64,000 nt of DNA. It comes from Paenisporosarcina sp. FSL H8-0542 (GTDB lineage: Bacteria > Bacillota > Bacilli > Bacillales_A > Planococcaceae). Below the pieces are notes generated by a model that was not told the origin of the DNA, did not search any database, and worked only from the letters and a program-made list of their open reading frames with translations. The DNA lies in NCBI RefSeq assembly GCF_038632915.1, contig NZ_CP152050.1:879501-943500 (forward strand). Reading direction: 5' to 3'. Both the position numbers and the translations under genes were made by a program. Positions 1 to 9,604 of this stretch are shown piece by piece; position 1 is the stretch's first letter; each line of letters begins with the position of its first letter.

Positions 1-512
1 GAATTCTTATTACATTGGGAATACTGGATTATTTTGAATTTGCATATAGAGACTGGTTGAAATTATGGCCGATTTTATTTGTTGCTATAGGTGTACATCA
101 ACTATTCAAACGGCCTTTACAAGAGAAAAAGAAGAAAATCATTACAATTAATACATCAAAAAATAGTGAAAAGAAATCTTTTCACAGTCCTGATTGGGAA
201 TTAGGGCCTCTACAATTAACAAAAAATGTGGCTGAATATTTTTTTGACTTTTCAAAGGCAATTATTCCGCCTGGCGAGACTCCGATACAATTAACTGGTT
301 TTGTAGGAGAAATCCATATGTTAATCCCTGAACATATCGGTGCTCATATTACGATTAAAGCGAATGTAGGTGAAGTTGAATTATTCGACCAACTGGATAA
401 AGGACTTGGTTCAGACCTCGTTTATGAAACACCAAACTTTGAAACTTCAGAAAAACGTCTGAGAATATTCATTAAGTACAATGTCGTCGATGTTAAAATT
501 CATGGCGTCTAG
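1..512 (+). CDS. liaF: LiaF-like envelope stress protein (5' partial)
   Basis: The reading frame is open to the left window edge (codons from base 3), so the 5' end and the N-terminal membrane helices are missing. What remains is a hydrophobic segment (WPILFVAIGVHQLF), a basic linker and a C-terminal beta-rich domain like that of LiaF/VraT proteins. LiaF is a membrane protein that keeps the LiaS kinase inactive in the absence of cell-wall damage. liaS and liaR follow directly, which supports the call. The TTG at 15 is only an in-frame codon and probably not the true start. Confidence 0.8.
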   Translation, partial: ILITLGILDYFEFAYRDWLKLWPILFVAIGVHQLFKRPLQEKKKKIITINTSKNSEKKSFHSPDWELGPLQLTKNVAEYFFDFSKAIIPPGETPIQLTGFVGEIHMLIPEHIGAHITIKANVGEVELFDQLDKGLGSDLVYETPNFETSEKRLRIFIKYNVVDVKIHGV

Positions 513-527
513 GAAGGAAGAGTAGGA

Positions 528-1601
528 ATGAAGTCATTTCATGTTGAATCAATTAAACAAGGCTGGCGGCTTGCACGTGATGTCTCCATTTTCCTATTCG
601 CCATTCTTCAACTATATGTTTATTTCATTCCGTACCCATTTATTACTATAAAAGGTTCTATTGTAGTGCCTATCATCGTTTTTATAGTAATCGCTACGTA
701 CGAAATGATCCGGGGATATCGAAGGGACAATCATTTATCAAGTCGCCACCGCGATCTACTGGCCGGTTTTGGCATGTTGCAAAACGGCAAATACCGTACC
801 CGTCTTCCCGTTCAAGGAAATGACGAGCTTGGGTTGCTCGAAGAAGGTTTTAATGAGTTGGCAGAACAAATGAATGTCCAATTAAGAACTTTACAACGTC
901 TAGTGGATCAGAATGTCATGATGATCAAACAAGCTGAACAAGCTGCAATGACGGAAGAACGTCAAAAAATTGCACGTGAATTGCATGATGCTGTCAGTCA
1001 GCAATTGTTTGCCTTATCGATGCTGTCCTCTGCTGCAGAGAGAACAGTTCTACAAAATCCTGAAAGAGCTGTATCCATTATTCAGCAAATATCTGTTCTA
1101 TCCGTTAAAACCCTCAATGAAATGCGAGCTCTATTGCTTCATTTAAGACCAATGGATTTACAAAATAAAACCCTCTTTGTGGCACTTTCAGAGTTACTCG
1201 AAGAGTTGGAGACGAGGACTGATGTTAAATTCGACCTTAAATTCCCAGAAGAGTCCTGCTTGTCTCAAGGAAGTGAAGAGCATGTGTACAGAATTGTGCA
1301 GGAAGTGCTTGCCAATTGTCTTCGTCATGCAGAAGCCACACATGTAAAAATTTTAGCGGAACTCAGTAGTTCACAATTTGTATTGACTATCAGAGACGAC
1401 GGAAGAGGGTTTGATTCGGCAAAGAAGAAGCAAACATCATATGGATTGATGACGATACGAGAACGCTGTGAAGAAGTAGGCGGCACTGCCCGTTTGCACT
1501 CAAAAGAAGGGGAAGGAACGGAGTGGCTTTTCCAGATTCCTTGCCAACCTTTAAAAGGAGGTATGCGTGATGAAACCGATTCGAATTGGCATAACGGATG
1601 A
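528..1601 (+). CDS. liaS: Sensor histidine kinase LiaS/VraS type
   Basis: A 357-residue kinase with two N-terminal membrane helices (about residues 18-36 and 43-62) and almost no extracellular loop, as in intramembrane-sensing kinases. A HAMP-like linker (about 64-118), a HisKA_3 dimerisation domain with the phospho-acceptor His153 in ELHDAV, and a HATPase domain with N and G boxes (VLANCLRHAE, DDGRGFD) follow. It should autophosphorylate during cell-envelope stress and pass phosphate to LiaR. The start has a GGAAGGA ribosome site. The 3' end overlaps liaR by 32 bases, so the two are probably translationally coupled. Confidence 0.92.
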   Translation: MKSFHVESIKQGWRLARDVSIFLFAILQLYVYFIPYPFITIKGSIVVPIIVFIVIATYEMIRGYRRDNHLSSRHRDLLAGFGMLQNGKYRTRLPVQGNDELGLLEEGFNELAEQMNVQLRTLQRLVDQNVMMIKQAEQAAMTEERQKIARELHDAVSQQLFALSMLSSAAERTVLQNPERAVSIIQQISVLSVKTLNEMRALLLHLRPMDLQNKTLFVALSELLEELETRTDVKFDLKFPEESCLSQGSEEHVYRIVQEVLANCLRHAEATHVKILAELSSSQFVLTIRDDGRGFDSAKKKQTSYGLMTIRERCEEVGGTARLHSKEGEGTEWLFQIPCQPLKGGMRDETDSNWHNG

Positions 1602-2214
1602 TCATGAAATGGTCCGACTGGGATTGGTATCTTATTTTATGACAGAACCGGGAATCGAAGTTGTTGGAGAAGCGAGAAGTGGTAAAGAAGGAATCGCCTT
1701 AGCTAAAAAACATCTGCCCGATGTGATGCTGATGGACTTGTTAATGGAAGATGGCAATGGAATCGAAGCGACAAAAGAAATCCTGGCTTTTCATCCAACA
1801 TGTAAAATCATGATATTAACGAGCTATTATGATGAAGAACAAGTATTTCCAGCGCTCGAAGCAGGGGCTTTCAGCTATTTATTGAAAACGTTACCAGCCC
1901 ATAAAATTTCTGAGGCGATTCATGATGCCGTTAAAGGGCAGGCGACGATTGCCCCTAAAGTGACTGACTTGATGATGAAAAAGCTGCGTCCTAAAGAGCG
2001 GTTTCTTCACGATGATTTAACGGAGCGGGAATTGGATGTATTAAAATGCCTAGGGGACGGGCTTAGTAACCAGGAAATTGGGGGAAAGTTATTCATTGGC
2101 ATCAAAACAGTGAAGACTCACGTGAGCAATATTTTAGGGAAGCTTGAATGTGCCGACCGTACTCAAGCGGCTGTTTATGCCAATCGCAATGGGATCTTGC
2201 ACGGGAAAGAATAA
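1570..2214 (+). CDS. liaR: Response regulator LiaR/VraR type
   Basis: A NarL/FixJ-family regulator of 214 residues. The receiver domain has acidic residues near position 10 and the phosphorylated Asp56 in VMLMDLL. The C-terminal LuxR-type helix-turn-helix contains LTERELDVLKCL and IKTVKTHVSNIL. ATG 1570 is preferred over GTG 1567 because the AAAGGAGGT site is then about 8 bases away. It is the output partner of LiaS and should activate envelope-stress genes. No LiaI or LiaH gene is visible in the window, so its targets lie elsewhere. Confidence 0.92.
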   Translation: MKPIRIGITDDHEMVRLGLVSYFMTEPGIEVVGEARSGKEGIALAKKHLPDVMLMDLLMEDGNGIEATKEILAFHPTCKIMILTSYYDEEQVFPALEAGAFSYLLKTLPAHKISEAIHDAVKGQATIAPKVTDLMMKKLRPKERFLHDDLTERELDVLKCLGDGLSNQEIGGKLFIGIKTVKTHVSNILGKLECADRTQAAVYANRNGILHGKE

Positions 2215-2241
2215 ACTGACTTTCACATTGAGGAGTGTCGA

Positions 2242-2718
2242 ATGATGCCTGTTATCATACACATTACTTACATAAAAGCACCGATTGAAGTGTGTTTCAA
2301 TCTTGCCAGAAGCGTTGAAGCGCATATGCAAACTACCTCTCAAACAAATGAAAGGGCAGTTGATGGCGTAATAACAGGATTATTGGAAAAAGGTGATTGT
2401 GTCACTTGGGAAGCCACTCATTTTGGAGTGAAACAGAGGTTAACTGCCAAAATTATAGAGATGGTTAGACCCAATTTTTTTATAGATGTTCAAGTTAAAG
2501 GAGCTTTTCAATCATTTACACATACGCACGAATTTACGGAAATCCATTACGGAACAATGATGAAAGATACATTTGTCTATCATGCACCATTCGGCATCAT
2601 TGGGCGCGTGGCAGATAAACTGTTTTTGGAAAAGTACATGCAAGGATTTATTGAATCCCGTTCGAATGAGCTAAAGCATCTGGCAGAATTACGAATGAGG
2701 GAAATGAAGTCAGAATAA
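2242..2718 (+). CDS. SRPBCC-fold protein
   Basis: A 158-residue protein whose opening (IIHITYIKAPIEVCFNLARSVEAH), central VTWEATHFGVKQRLTAKI and closing amphipathic helix (YMQGFIESRSNELKHLAE) follow the polyketide-cyclase/START-like SRPBCC layout. Such proteins bind small hydrophobic ligands; the ligand here is unknown. It begins 27 bases after liaR with a GAGGAG ribosome site and could be cotranscribed with the stress operon. No catalytic residues can be assigned. Confidence 0.75.
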   Translation: MMPVIIHITYIKAPIEVCFNLARSVEAHMQTTSQTNERAVDGVITGLLEKGDCVTWEATHFGVKQRLTAKIIEMVRPNFFIDVQVKGAFQSFTHTHEFTEIHYGTMMKDTFVYHAPFGIIGRVADKLFLEKYMQGFIESRSNELKHLAELRMREMKSE

Positions 2719-2825
2719 ACCTGTTACAATGGACATTTCAAATTTCGAGGATTGGAAATTTCATATCACCTTTGCCACACCCCATCCATACAATATGGGT
2801 ATTGATTGAAAGGAGTGTGGCATGA

Positions 2826-3059
2826 ATGGATGATCAACAACAGTCCGTAGAATTTGTCAGCAATTTTGATCCTTTTGTGTACCAGACGTTAACGTCAGCT
2901 GTAGGAGGAAAAATTGTTGTTCAATTATCAAATAACAGTGTGGTCACAGGTGTACTTAAAGAGGTTGTGCCCGATCATATCGTAGTAGAAAAAAATGGAA
3001 CACCATTTTACGTTCGTATCCAACAAATTATTTGGGTGTCTCCAGCTTCTCATAAATAA
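2826..3059 (+). CDS. DUF2642 protein (YuzF-like)
   Basis: A 77-residue protein. Residues 17-72 (YQTLTSAVGGKIVVQLSNNSVVTG onward) form a small Sm-like beta barrel typical of DUF2642 proteins in spore formers. Some family members are linked to the spore coat, but nothing here proves that. AAGGAGTG lies about 8 bases before the ATG. An inverted AAATTTC/GAAATTT pair lies upstream near 2740-2765. It stands alone between the Lia genes and the catalase. Confidence 0.75.
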   Translation: MDDQQQSVEFVSNFDPFVYQTLTSAVGGKIVVQLSNNSVVTGVLKEVVPDHIVVEKNGTPFYVRIQQIIWVSPASHK

Positions 3060-3138
3060 TAATTTAATATATTCACTTACTGCACACACGGGAAGAGTCG
3101 AATTCGTTTAATTATCAAATTTGAGAGAAGGAGATTCC

Positions 3139-4032
3139 ATGTTTAAACGCGTAAATAGGCTGGCAATCGAGTTGCCTGTACCCGAATATGGCGATGCAAA
3201 CGCAGCCGCAGCCGTTCAAGAACTTTTGGGTGGTAAATTCGGAGAAATGTCGACTTTGAATAACTATATGTATCAGTCATTCAATTTTCGTCAAAAAACG
3301 AAATTTAAACCATTTTATGACTTAGTCGCAAGTATTACCGCTGAAGAATTTGGACATGTTGAGCTGGTTTCCAATACCATCAATATCTTGAACAAAGGTA
3401 TTTCTTTTGCAGGTGATCCTGATTTGACACCATTGCAAAATGGTAAAGATTTACGAAATACTTACGCGCTCATAGCAACCGCCCAAACTTCGATGGCAGG
3501 GGATTCCATGGGTAATCCATGGCGCGGTGACCATGTGTTTTCTAGCGGAAACTTAGTGCTGGATCTGTTGCATAATTTTTTCTTGGAATGTGGAGCAAGA
3601 ACCCATAAAATGCGCGTTTATGAAATGACGAGTCACGAAACAGCGAGAGAAATGATTGGTTATCTTCTCGTACGCGGTGGCACGCACGTACTTGCGTATG
3701 CGAAAGCCATTGAAATGGCCACCGGTGTTGATATAACAAGAATGCTTCCAATACCGAATCTGGATAATCGGTCATTTGATCATGCGGTAAAATATGAAGA
3801 TCGTGGTTTAGGAAATGTTCTCTTTACATGGAATGATGAAGGGCAGTATAAAGATATTCGCTCTATCTGGAAAGGCGATAATCCGAGTAACGGTCAGCCA
3901 CTTGTTGTTCAAGATGGTATTCCTAAAGGTGGCCCAATTCCGGACCTTGACGATTTACCCGAAGAGTTTGCCCCAGGCATTGGGCCGGATGAATATCAAC
4001 AAATTGCCAAACGTTTAATGGCTAACATGTAG
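3139..4032 (+). CDS. Manganese (non-heme) catalase
   Basis: A 297-residue protein matching dimanganese catalases, which convert hydrogen peroxide to water and oxygen. The expected metal ligands fall at family spacing: Glu36 (GEMSTLNNY), Glu70 and His73 (AEEFGHVE), Glu150 (FLECGA) and His183 (GGTHV). Spore-forming bacilli carry similar enzymes, often associated with the spore coat. ATG 3139 follows GAAGGAG at good spacing; the upstream TTG at 3121 would place the ribosome site inside the gene. The gene is monocistronic and ends before a two-copy 21-bp repeat and a shared terminator. Confidence 0.92.
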   Translation: MFKRVNRLAIELPVPEYGDANAAAAVQELLGGKFGEMSTLNNYMYQSFNFRQKTKFKPFYDLVASITAEEFGHVELVSNTINILNKGISFAGDPDLTPLQNGKDLRNTYALIATAQTSMAGDSMGNPWRGDHVFSSGNLVLDLLHNFFLECGARTHKMRVYEMTSHETAREMIGYLLVRGGTHVLAYAKAIEMATGVDITRMLPIPNLDNRSFDHAVKYEDRGLGNVLFTWNDEGQYKDIRSIWKGDNPSNGQPLVVQDGIPKGGPIPDLDDLPEEFAPGIGPDEYQQIAKRLMANM

Positions 4033-4077
4033 GGTTTTAAACGATTTCTCAAGAAGTTAACTTGCTTGTGAACCGAG

Positions 4078-4111
4078 TTTGAGCGATAAAGTGTTTGATT
4101 TGAGCGATAAA
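4078..4111. repeat. Two-copy 21-bp intergenic repeat
   Basis: The 13-mer TTTGAGCGATAAA occurs at 4078-4090 and again at 4099-4111, exactly 21 bases apart, with looser similarity between. It lies between the catalase gene and the terminator. A different tandem repeat in this window (14861-14945) also has a 21-base period. Confidence 0.75.
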
Positions 4112-4150
4112 AATTTCACGAAATTATTATTAAGAAATCCATAGCCATCA

Positions 4151-4184
4151 AAAAAGCGCCGTTCCCTTGGGAATAGGCGCTTTT
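4151..4184. terminator. Bidirectional terminator, catalase/hmoB
   Basis: AAAAGCGCC pairs with GGCGCTTTT and an inner TTCCC pairs with GGGAA. A- and T-tracts on both sides let it serve the catalase gene on + and hmoB on -. Confidence 0.85.
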
Positions 4185-4192
4185 CAATATTA

Positions 4193-4711
4193 TTAAGCTT
4201 CGTCTGTCTTTTTTGCAGTTTTATAAGTTGTAACATAAGAAGCACTTGAGAAGATATTTGGACGTTTGTCGATGCCTTCATCGGTACCTCGTTTTTCATG
4301 TGCCTTGTTATAAGCTTGTGAATTCTGCCAAGCTTCGAATGAGCCTGCACCAGTCCATTCCGTCAAAATGATGTATGTGTCCGAACCGACTGGACGCAAT
4401 ACGCGGATTGCAATAAATCCTGGCTCATTTTCAATAGCACGCGGACGATTTGTGAATCGGTGTTCAAAAATCGGGCGACCTTCTTCCGTTACTGGGATAT
4501 TGTTGAAAACGAAGTAGCCCTGGTCACTTAATTCACCTGAAGAGTCGATGACTTCATACTTACGCGGTGTTTGAAAAACTGTTTTGCCACTTGTTTCATG
4601 AAGTAGCACTGCATTTCCTTGTCCGTGTAGGACGACCATCTTTTCTCCCGCATGTTTTTCCTTTAAAGAATTCATGAATTCAGGTGTACCTGACGTCAAA
4701 TAAATATTCAT
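4193..4711 (-). CDS. hmoB: Heme-degrading monooxygenase HmoB
   Basis: A 172-residue protein ending in an antibiotic-biosynthesis-monooxygenase (ABM) ferredoxin-like domain (about 78-165: NNIPVTEEGRPIFEHRF, GFIAIRVLRPVGSDTYIILTEW). It resembles B. subtilis HmoB (YhgC), which opens the heme ring and releases iron. The N-terminal half is a degenerate copy of the same fold. It is divergent from hemE, so heme breakdown and heme synthesis share one upstream region. B. subtilis has pbpF between yhgC and hemE; that gene is absent here. Confidence 0.88.
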   Translation of the reverse strand: MNIYLTSGTPEFMNSLKEKHAGEKMVVLHGQGNAVLLHETSGKTVFQTPRKYEVIDSSGELSDQGYFVFNNIPVTEEGRPIFEHRFTNRPRAIENEPGFIAIRVLRPVGSDTYIILTEWTGAGSFEAWQNSQAYNKAHEKRGTDEGIDKRPNIFSSASYVTTYKTAKKTDEA

Positions 4712-4812
4712 TCAAAATCCCTCCATTCTATAAGTACATTATAATCTTCCCCAGTTAAAAGTGCTCAAAACAACACTTTGTCAAAAGAGTGTCGTTGAAT
4801 CAAGACAATTCT

Positions 4813-4841
4813 ATGACAATTGCACTTGAAATCTATACAAT
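4813..4841 (+). promoter_or_regulatory. Sigma-A type promoter for hemE
   Basis: ATGACA and TACAAT are separated by 17 bases, about 80 bases before the hemE start. This is a reasonable vegetative promoter, read by eye. Confidence 0.5.
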
Positions 4842-4923
4842 AGTGTAGAGAACGTCTATATTTAGAACGAATATAACAAGGACGACCCCAAATATGTAAT
4901 GTTGAAAGGCAGGAAGGCAATTC

Positions 4924-5973
4924 ATGAGACAGATTAACGACACTTTTTTACGCGCAGCGAGAGGCGAGAAAGTAGATTACACACCTGTATGGTATATGCG
5001 TCAAGCAGGACGTTCACAACCGGAATATCGCAAAATTAAAGAAAAATATTCTTTAGAAGAAATCACGCATCAACCAGAACTTTGTGCATACGTCACACGC
5101 TTACCGGTTGAAAATTACAATGTGGATGCCGCGATTTTATATAAAGATATCGTGACACCACTTCCTGGAATCGGCGTTGATGTGAAAATCAAATCAGGCG
5201 TGGGTCCTGTTATTTCTAATCCGATTCGAACAGTGCAAGATGTAGAAAAACTTGGTGAACTTTCGCCTCAAGATCACATCCCATTTGTTCTTGAAACCAT
5301 CAAAATTTTGACTGAAGAACAACTGGATGTTCCGTTAATCGGTTTCTCTGGAGCTCCGTTCACGCTTGCAAGTTACATGATTGAAGGCGGGCCTTCTAAA
5401 AATTACAACAAAACGAAAGCATTCATGGTCTCTGAGCCTCAAGCGTGGTTTGCATTAATGGACAAGCTTGCTGATATGATTATCATTTATACTAAAGCAC
5501 AAATCGATGCTGGTGCTAAAGCCATTCAAATTTTTGATTCATGGGTTGGCGCATTGAATATTGAAGATTACCGTATTTTCATCAAACCGGTAATGACACG
5601 AATTTTTACTGCTATTAAAGAACAAGGTGTACCTGTAACGACATTTGGTGTTGGTGCAAGTCATTTAGCAAAAGAGTGGCATGATCTGCCGGTGGACGTA
5701 GTAGGTCTAGACTGGCGCTTATCAATCAAAGAAGCTCGAGCAATGGGCTTAACAAAAACGCTTCAAGGAAACTTGGACCCATCTCTTTTGTTGGCAGATT
5801 GGTCTGTCATTGAAGAACGTGCTAAAGAAATCATCGATCAAGGAATCGCTCATCCTTCACACATTTTCAATTTAGGACATGGCGTATTCCCTGAAGTAAA
5901 TCCAGATACATTAAAACGATTGACGTCATTTGTCCATGAATACAGCCGTGCACAAATCAAAGCACATTCATAA
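4924..5973 (+). CDS. hemE: Uroporphyrinogen decarboxylase
   Basis: A 349-residue enzyme converting uroporphyrinogen III to coproporphyrinogen III. The diagnostic [16 protein letters not shown] motif is at residues 21-36, and the substrate loop [17 protein letters not shown] is central. Length and motifs are normal. It heads the hemE-hemH-hemY operon, as in B. subtilis, and has its own promoter. Confidence 0.97.
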   Translation: MRQINDTFLRAARGEKVDYTPVWYMRQAGRSQPEYRKIKEKYSLEEITHQPELCAYVTRLPVENYNVDAAILYKDIVTPLPGIGVDVKIKSGVGPVISNPIRTVQDVEKLGELSPQDHIPFVLETIKILTEEQLDVPLIGFSGAPFTLASYMIEGGPSKNYNKTKAFMVSEPQAWFALMDKLADMIIIYTKAQIDAGAKAIQIFDSWVGALNIEDYRIFIKPVMTRIFTAIKEQGVPVTTFGVGASHLAKEWHDLPVDVVGLDWRLSIKEARAMGLTKTLQGNLDPSLLLADWSVIEERAKEIIDQGIAHPSHIFNLGHGVFPEVNPDTLKRLTSFVHEYSRAQIKAHS

Positions 5974-6046
5974 GGCTTACATGTTCGCGCAATGAAATTG
6001 AACCTAGCAAAATGAAGATTGTAAATTAATGAACGAGGTGATCAAG

Positions 6047-6982
6047 TTGACTAAAAAAACAATGGGACTGCTTGTGATGGCTTACGGTACGCCCTATAAA
6101 GAAGAAGATTTAGAGCGTTATTATACACATATTCGTCATGGTCGTCCGCCAAGCCCAGAAGCTCTTATCGATTTAAGAGACCGCTATCGTGCAATCGGTG
6201 GAATTTCTCCTTTGGCAAAAATTACAGACGACCAAGCGACTGCACTTCGTGACCGTTTGAATGCCGTTCAAGACGAGATTGAATTCAAATTATACGTTGG
6301 GTTAAAACATATTGAACCGTTTGTTGAAGATGCCGTGGAGCAAATGCATAAGGATGGAATCACAGAAGCGGTTTCCATTGTACTTGCACCTCATTTCTCA
6401 ACATTCTCGATTAAGTCGTATAACGGACGCGTACAAGAAACTGCTGAAAAATTAGGTAGTCTACAGATCACTTCAGTAGAGAGTTGGTACGATGAACCAA
6501 AATTCATTCAATATTGGTCTGAAAAGGTTTCCGAAACTTTCAATTCGATGTCGGCAGAACAACGTGAAAAAGCTTGTTTAATCGTTTCTGCACACTCATT
6601 ACCTGAAAAAATTATCGCAAATGGCGATCCATATCCAGATCAATTAAAAGAAACGGCCAACTTAATCGCGCAATCAGCTGGTATTGAAAACTACGAAGTC
6701 GGTTGGCAAAGTGCTGGTCAAACGCCAGAACCTTGGATTGGACCAGACGTTCAAGACCTTACTCATGAATTGCACGAACAAAAAGGCTATTCTACATTTG
6801 TCTATACGCCAGTAGGGTTTGTCGCAGATCATTTAGAAGTGTTATTCGACAATGATTATGAGTGTAAAGTGGTGACTGATGAAATCGGTGCCAATTACTA
6901 CCGACCTGAAATGCCTAACACACAACCATTATTTATTGATGCTATGTCCGATGTTGTATTGAAACATTTAGATAAAAAATAA
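6047..6982 (+). CDS. hemH: Coproporphyrin/protoporphyrin ferrochelatase
   Basis: A 311-residue ferrochelatase that inserts iron into the porphyrin; in Gram-positive bacteria the substrate is usually coproporphyrin [29 protein letters not shown] with the metal-site His, and [13 protein letters not shown] with the conserved Glu are all present. TTG 6047 is chosen because GAGGTGA lies 6 bases upstream and the protein then starts MTKKTMGLL like its relatives. ATG 6029 has no good ribosome site. It follows hemE by 73 bases. Confidence 0.95.
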   Translation: MTKKTMGLLVMAYGTPYKEEDLERYYTHIRHGRPPSPEALIDLRDRYRAIGGISPLAKITDDQATALRDRLNAVQDEIEFKLYVGLKHIEPFVEDAVEQMHKDGITEAVSIVLAPHFSTFSIKSYNGRVQETAEKLGSLQITSVESWYDEPKFIQYWSEKVSETFNSMSAEQREKACLIVSAHSLPEKIIANGDPYPDQLKETANLIAQSAGIENYEVGWQSAGQTPEPWIGPDVQDLTHELHEQKGYSTFVYTPVGFVADHLEVLFDNDYECKVVTDEIGANYYRPEMPNTQPLFIDAMSDVVLKHLDKK

Positions 6983-6999
6983 GGAAACTGAAATCGAAA

Positions 7000-8418
7000 G
7001 TGATGATGACTGTGTCTCAAGGAAAACGAAAAGTAGCGATAGTTGGTGGGGGAATTACTGGATTGGCAGCTGCATATTACTTGCAGAAAGAAGCGAAAGA
7101 AAAAGGGTATCCTCTTGAAGTAGTTTTGATAGAAGCTTCCCATCGACTCGGAGGGAAAATCCAAACAGTCCGCAAAGATGGATTTGTCATTGAACGGGGA
7201 CCTGACTCGTTTTTGGCACGTAAAAAAAGCTTTGGCATTTTAGCCGAGGATCTTGGCATCAGTGACCAACTTGTCAGCAATGCAACTGGACAGGCATATA
7301 TTCTGGTCAATGACGGGCTGCACCCAATTCCTGGAGGGTCTGTCATGGGCATCCCTACACAAATATCGCCTTTCGTCACCTCAGGATTGTTCTCATGGAG
7401 CGGGAAATTTCGCGCGGCTGGAGATTTTATTTTACCTAAGTCCTCTGTTAACGGAGATCAGTCGGTTGGACAATTCTTACGTAGACGTTTCGGCGGTGAA
7501 GTGGTTGAAAATTTAATTGAACCTTTATTATCAGGCATCTACTCAGGAGACATTGATAAAATGAGCCTTCAGGCTACGTTTCCCCAGTTTTATAAACTGG
7601 AACAGGAACATCGAAGTTTGATAATCGGTTCGAAAAAAACGACACCAAAACAGCCGATTGTTAAGTCAAAAGAAGGTATTTTCCGTACATTCAAAAATGG
7701 ATTGGAAACTGTTGTGGAAGCAATTGAAGAACAGCTTGAACCAGGTTCAGTTATGAAGGGTGTTCGTGTGGAACGTTTCGAACGAGTTGGGGAACAAGTG
7801 AATTTGTTCCTAAACAACGATTCAGAAATGCTTCTCGATCAATTGATTTTTGCAACACCACATCTCGCCGCTCTGCCATTATTTGAAGAGCACGGATTGA
7901 TGGCTGATTTCGAGGAAATGCCTGCTACTTCAGTGGCGACTGTTGCACTGGCTTTTAAAGAAGAAGCAGTCAAACAAGATAAAGAAGGCACTGGCTTCTT
8001 AGTGTCTCGAAACAGTGATTACTCCATCACTGCCTGTACATGGACACATCGTAAGTGGCCAACAACAACACCAGAAGGGCATGTATTGCTTCGAGGATTT
8101 GTTGGTCGGGCAGGCGATGAGTCTGCGGTTGAATTATCAGACAGCGAACTTGAAAAAATCGTTCTCTCGGACTTACGCAAAACGATTAACATTGATCAAG
8201 AACCTCTATTTTCGGTCGTCACTCGATGGAGAAATGCTTCTCCCCAATATGTGGTAGGGCATAAAGAGCGCGTGGCTAAAGCGAAAAGAGAGATTCAAGA
8301 GCGTTTTCCAATGATTAAGCTAGCAGGAAGTTCTTATGAAGGACTTGGGCTACCTGATTGTGTCGATCAAGGGAAAGCCGCTGTCAGTGAAGTTTTGGAT
8401 GACTTGTTTGTTAAATAA
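7000..8418 (+). CDS. hemY: Coproporphyrinogen III oxidase (HemY/CgoX)
   Basis: A 472-residue FAD enzyme that oxidises coproporphyrinogen III (and protoporphyrinogen IX in vitro). The N-terminal dinucleotide motif is VAIVGGGITGLAAAYYL and the C-terminal FAD motif is SYEGLGLPDCVDQGKAA. Three candidate starts (GTG 7000, ATG 7003, ATG 7006) cannot be separated by the weak ribosome site. It is the last gene of the heme operon and is followed by a terminator. Confidence 0.95.
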   Translation: MMMTVSQGKRKVAIVGGGITGLAAAYYLQKEAKEKGYPLEVVLIEASHRLGGKIQTVRKDGFVIERGPDSFLARKKSFGILAEDLGISDQLVSNATGQAYILVNDGLHPIPGGSVMGIPTQISPFVTSGLFSWSGKFRAAGDFILPKSSVNGDQSVGQFLRRRFGGEVVENLIEPLLSGIYSGDIDKMSLQATFPQFYKLEQEHRSLIIGSKKTTPKQPIVKSKEGIFRTFKNGLETVVEAIEEQLEPGSVMKGVRVERFERVGEQVNLFLNNDSEMLLDQLIFATPHLAALPLFEEHGLMADFEEMPATSVATVALAFKEEAVKQDKEGTGFLVSRNSDYSITACTWTHRKWPTTTPEGHVLLRGFVGRAGDESAVELSDSELEKIVLSDLRKTINIDQEPLFSVVTRWRNASPQYVVGHKERVAKAKREIQERFPMIKLAGSSYEGLGLPDCVDQGKAAVSEVLDDLFVK

Positions 8419-8427
8419 ATGAATGTG

Positions 8428-8456
8428 AAAGGGCAACTCCTCGGAGTTGTCCTTTT
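8428..8456 (+). terminator. Terminator of the hemEHY operon
   Basis: AAAGGGCAACTCC pairs with GGAGTTGTCCTTT around a short TC loop and is followed by TTGTTT. Confidence 0.85.
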
Positions 8457-8632
8457 GTTTACGTTTATTGTAGAGTTATTATAAAAGATTAGAGTGGTAT
8501 AAAATACCAATTTTCGCTGCGGTAGCTTCGGAGGAATGGTCATGACCAAATAACCTTTAGTAAAAGTAAACGGAGCCTTTTGATTAAGCAGAGAGTACAA
8601 GGATAATAGTACCTGCCATATTCACAAAAAAG

Positions 8633-9604
8633 TTATGAAAAACCAAGTGAAACATCGCGATAATACGATAGAATGTCCTGTATTGACTCCTCAAATGATA
8701 TGCTAGGTTGCCATCCAAGTTTATTGATTGAATTAGGTCTAAGAGGTTTAACTACTTCAAGGTAATTGCCCAATGTTTGAATCTCAAATTCAACAGAAGA
8801 ATAAAGACGGAGAGTATTTATCAGGTCTTTTAAGTACTTGTATTTTCCAGACGATATTACATACATTTTGCCAGGAATACCTTTTTGAAATAATGTATCG
8901 TACGCCAAAATAGCATCTCTAACATCCAAAAAATCGAGTCTCGCATGTAAGTTAATTACTTTAAGTATTTTTTCGGCATTAGTGAATTCCATTTCAACTA
9001 CTTTTTTTGCAAGGATTGAGCATTGCCCGAAAGAAATGCCCGGACCGATAAGATTAGAAGGCTTTGCGATAATAACATTCATTCCATAAAGCATTTCCCA
9101 GGACTGTGCAATCAATGTTTGAAGAGTTTTCGATAAAGCATAGGGATGGTGAGGAGCGGAGAAGTCGGCAGGATTGAATTCCAGCGAGGATCCAACAACT
9201 ACAATTCTACAATCAGATTCTTCATTTCGCAGGGCTTCCAATAAATATGCAGTAGAGAAAACATTTGCCTCGAGAGAGCCAAGTGGATCACTCCAGGATG
9301 CTTCAACATGGTTCTGACCTGCCAAATGAAGAAGAAAATCGGGTTTTGTTTTTTTGATTAGCATTTTAACTGCCTGTTTATCTGTAAGTTCACATTTTTC
9401 ATAGGTTATTAAGCGATTTGAAATTTGATTGGTTGCCATTCTCGTTACTGCAATCACATGATAGTTCTCATTCATAAAGTATTGGCATGCGTGTTTCCCC
9501 GTAAATCCATTTGCTCCTGTAATTAAAATCCTCGGTTTCCCCAATGGTATAGCATTTAGCGGGAACTGGCTTGATGACTCGTTATTTTGCGTCAAATCCT
9601 CCAC
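8633..9604 (-). CDS. NAD-dependent epimerase/dehydratase (extended SDR)
   Basis: A 323-residue sugar-nucleotide oxidoreductase. The Rossmann motif ITGANGFTGKH is at residues 29-39, then GSSLEF with the catalytic Ser, PYALSK with the Tyr-x3-Lys pair, and RLDFLDVRDA near the substrate site. It resembles GDP-mannose 4,6-dehydratase or GDP-6-deoxymannose reductase types; the substrate is unknown. All key residues are present. The start is unclear: GTG 9604 touches its AGGAG site, and the first 25 residues look like a linker. It runs against the flanking heme-locus genes and lies where B. subtilis has hemY next to yhgD. A glycan role, possibly on the spore surface, is inference. Confidence 0.8.
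   Translation of the reverse strand: MEDLTQNNESSSQFPLNAIPLGKPRILITGANGFTGKHACQYFMNENYHVIAVTRMATNQISNRLITYEKCELTDKQAVKMLIKKTKPDFLLHLAGQNHVEASWSDPLGSLEANVFSTAYLLEALRNEESDCRIVVVGSSLEFNPADFSAPHHPYALSKTLQTLIAQSWEMLYGMNVIIAKPSNLIGPGISFGQCSILAKKVVEMEFTNAEKILKVINLHARLDFLDVRDAILAYDTLFQKGIPGKMYVISSGKYKYLKDLINTLRLYSSVEFEIQTLGNYLEVVKPLRPNSINKLGWQPSISFEESIQDILSYYRDVSLGFS

Noticed and set aside
2720-2825. Inverted repeats before the DUF2642 gene as a riboswitch
   Set aside because: The short AAATTTC/GAAATTT and CCCAT/ATGGG pairs do not form any riboswitch layout I recognise.
8367-8600. 77-residue reverse frame after hemY
   Set aside because: It overlaps the hemY end and its terminator and has no recognisable domain or ribosome site.
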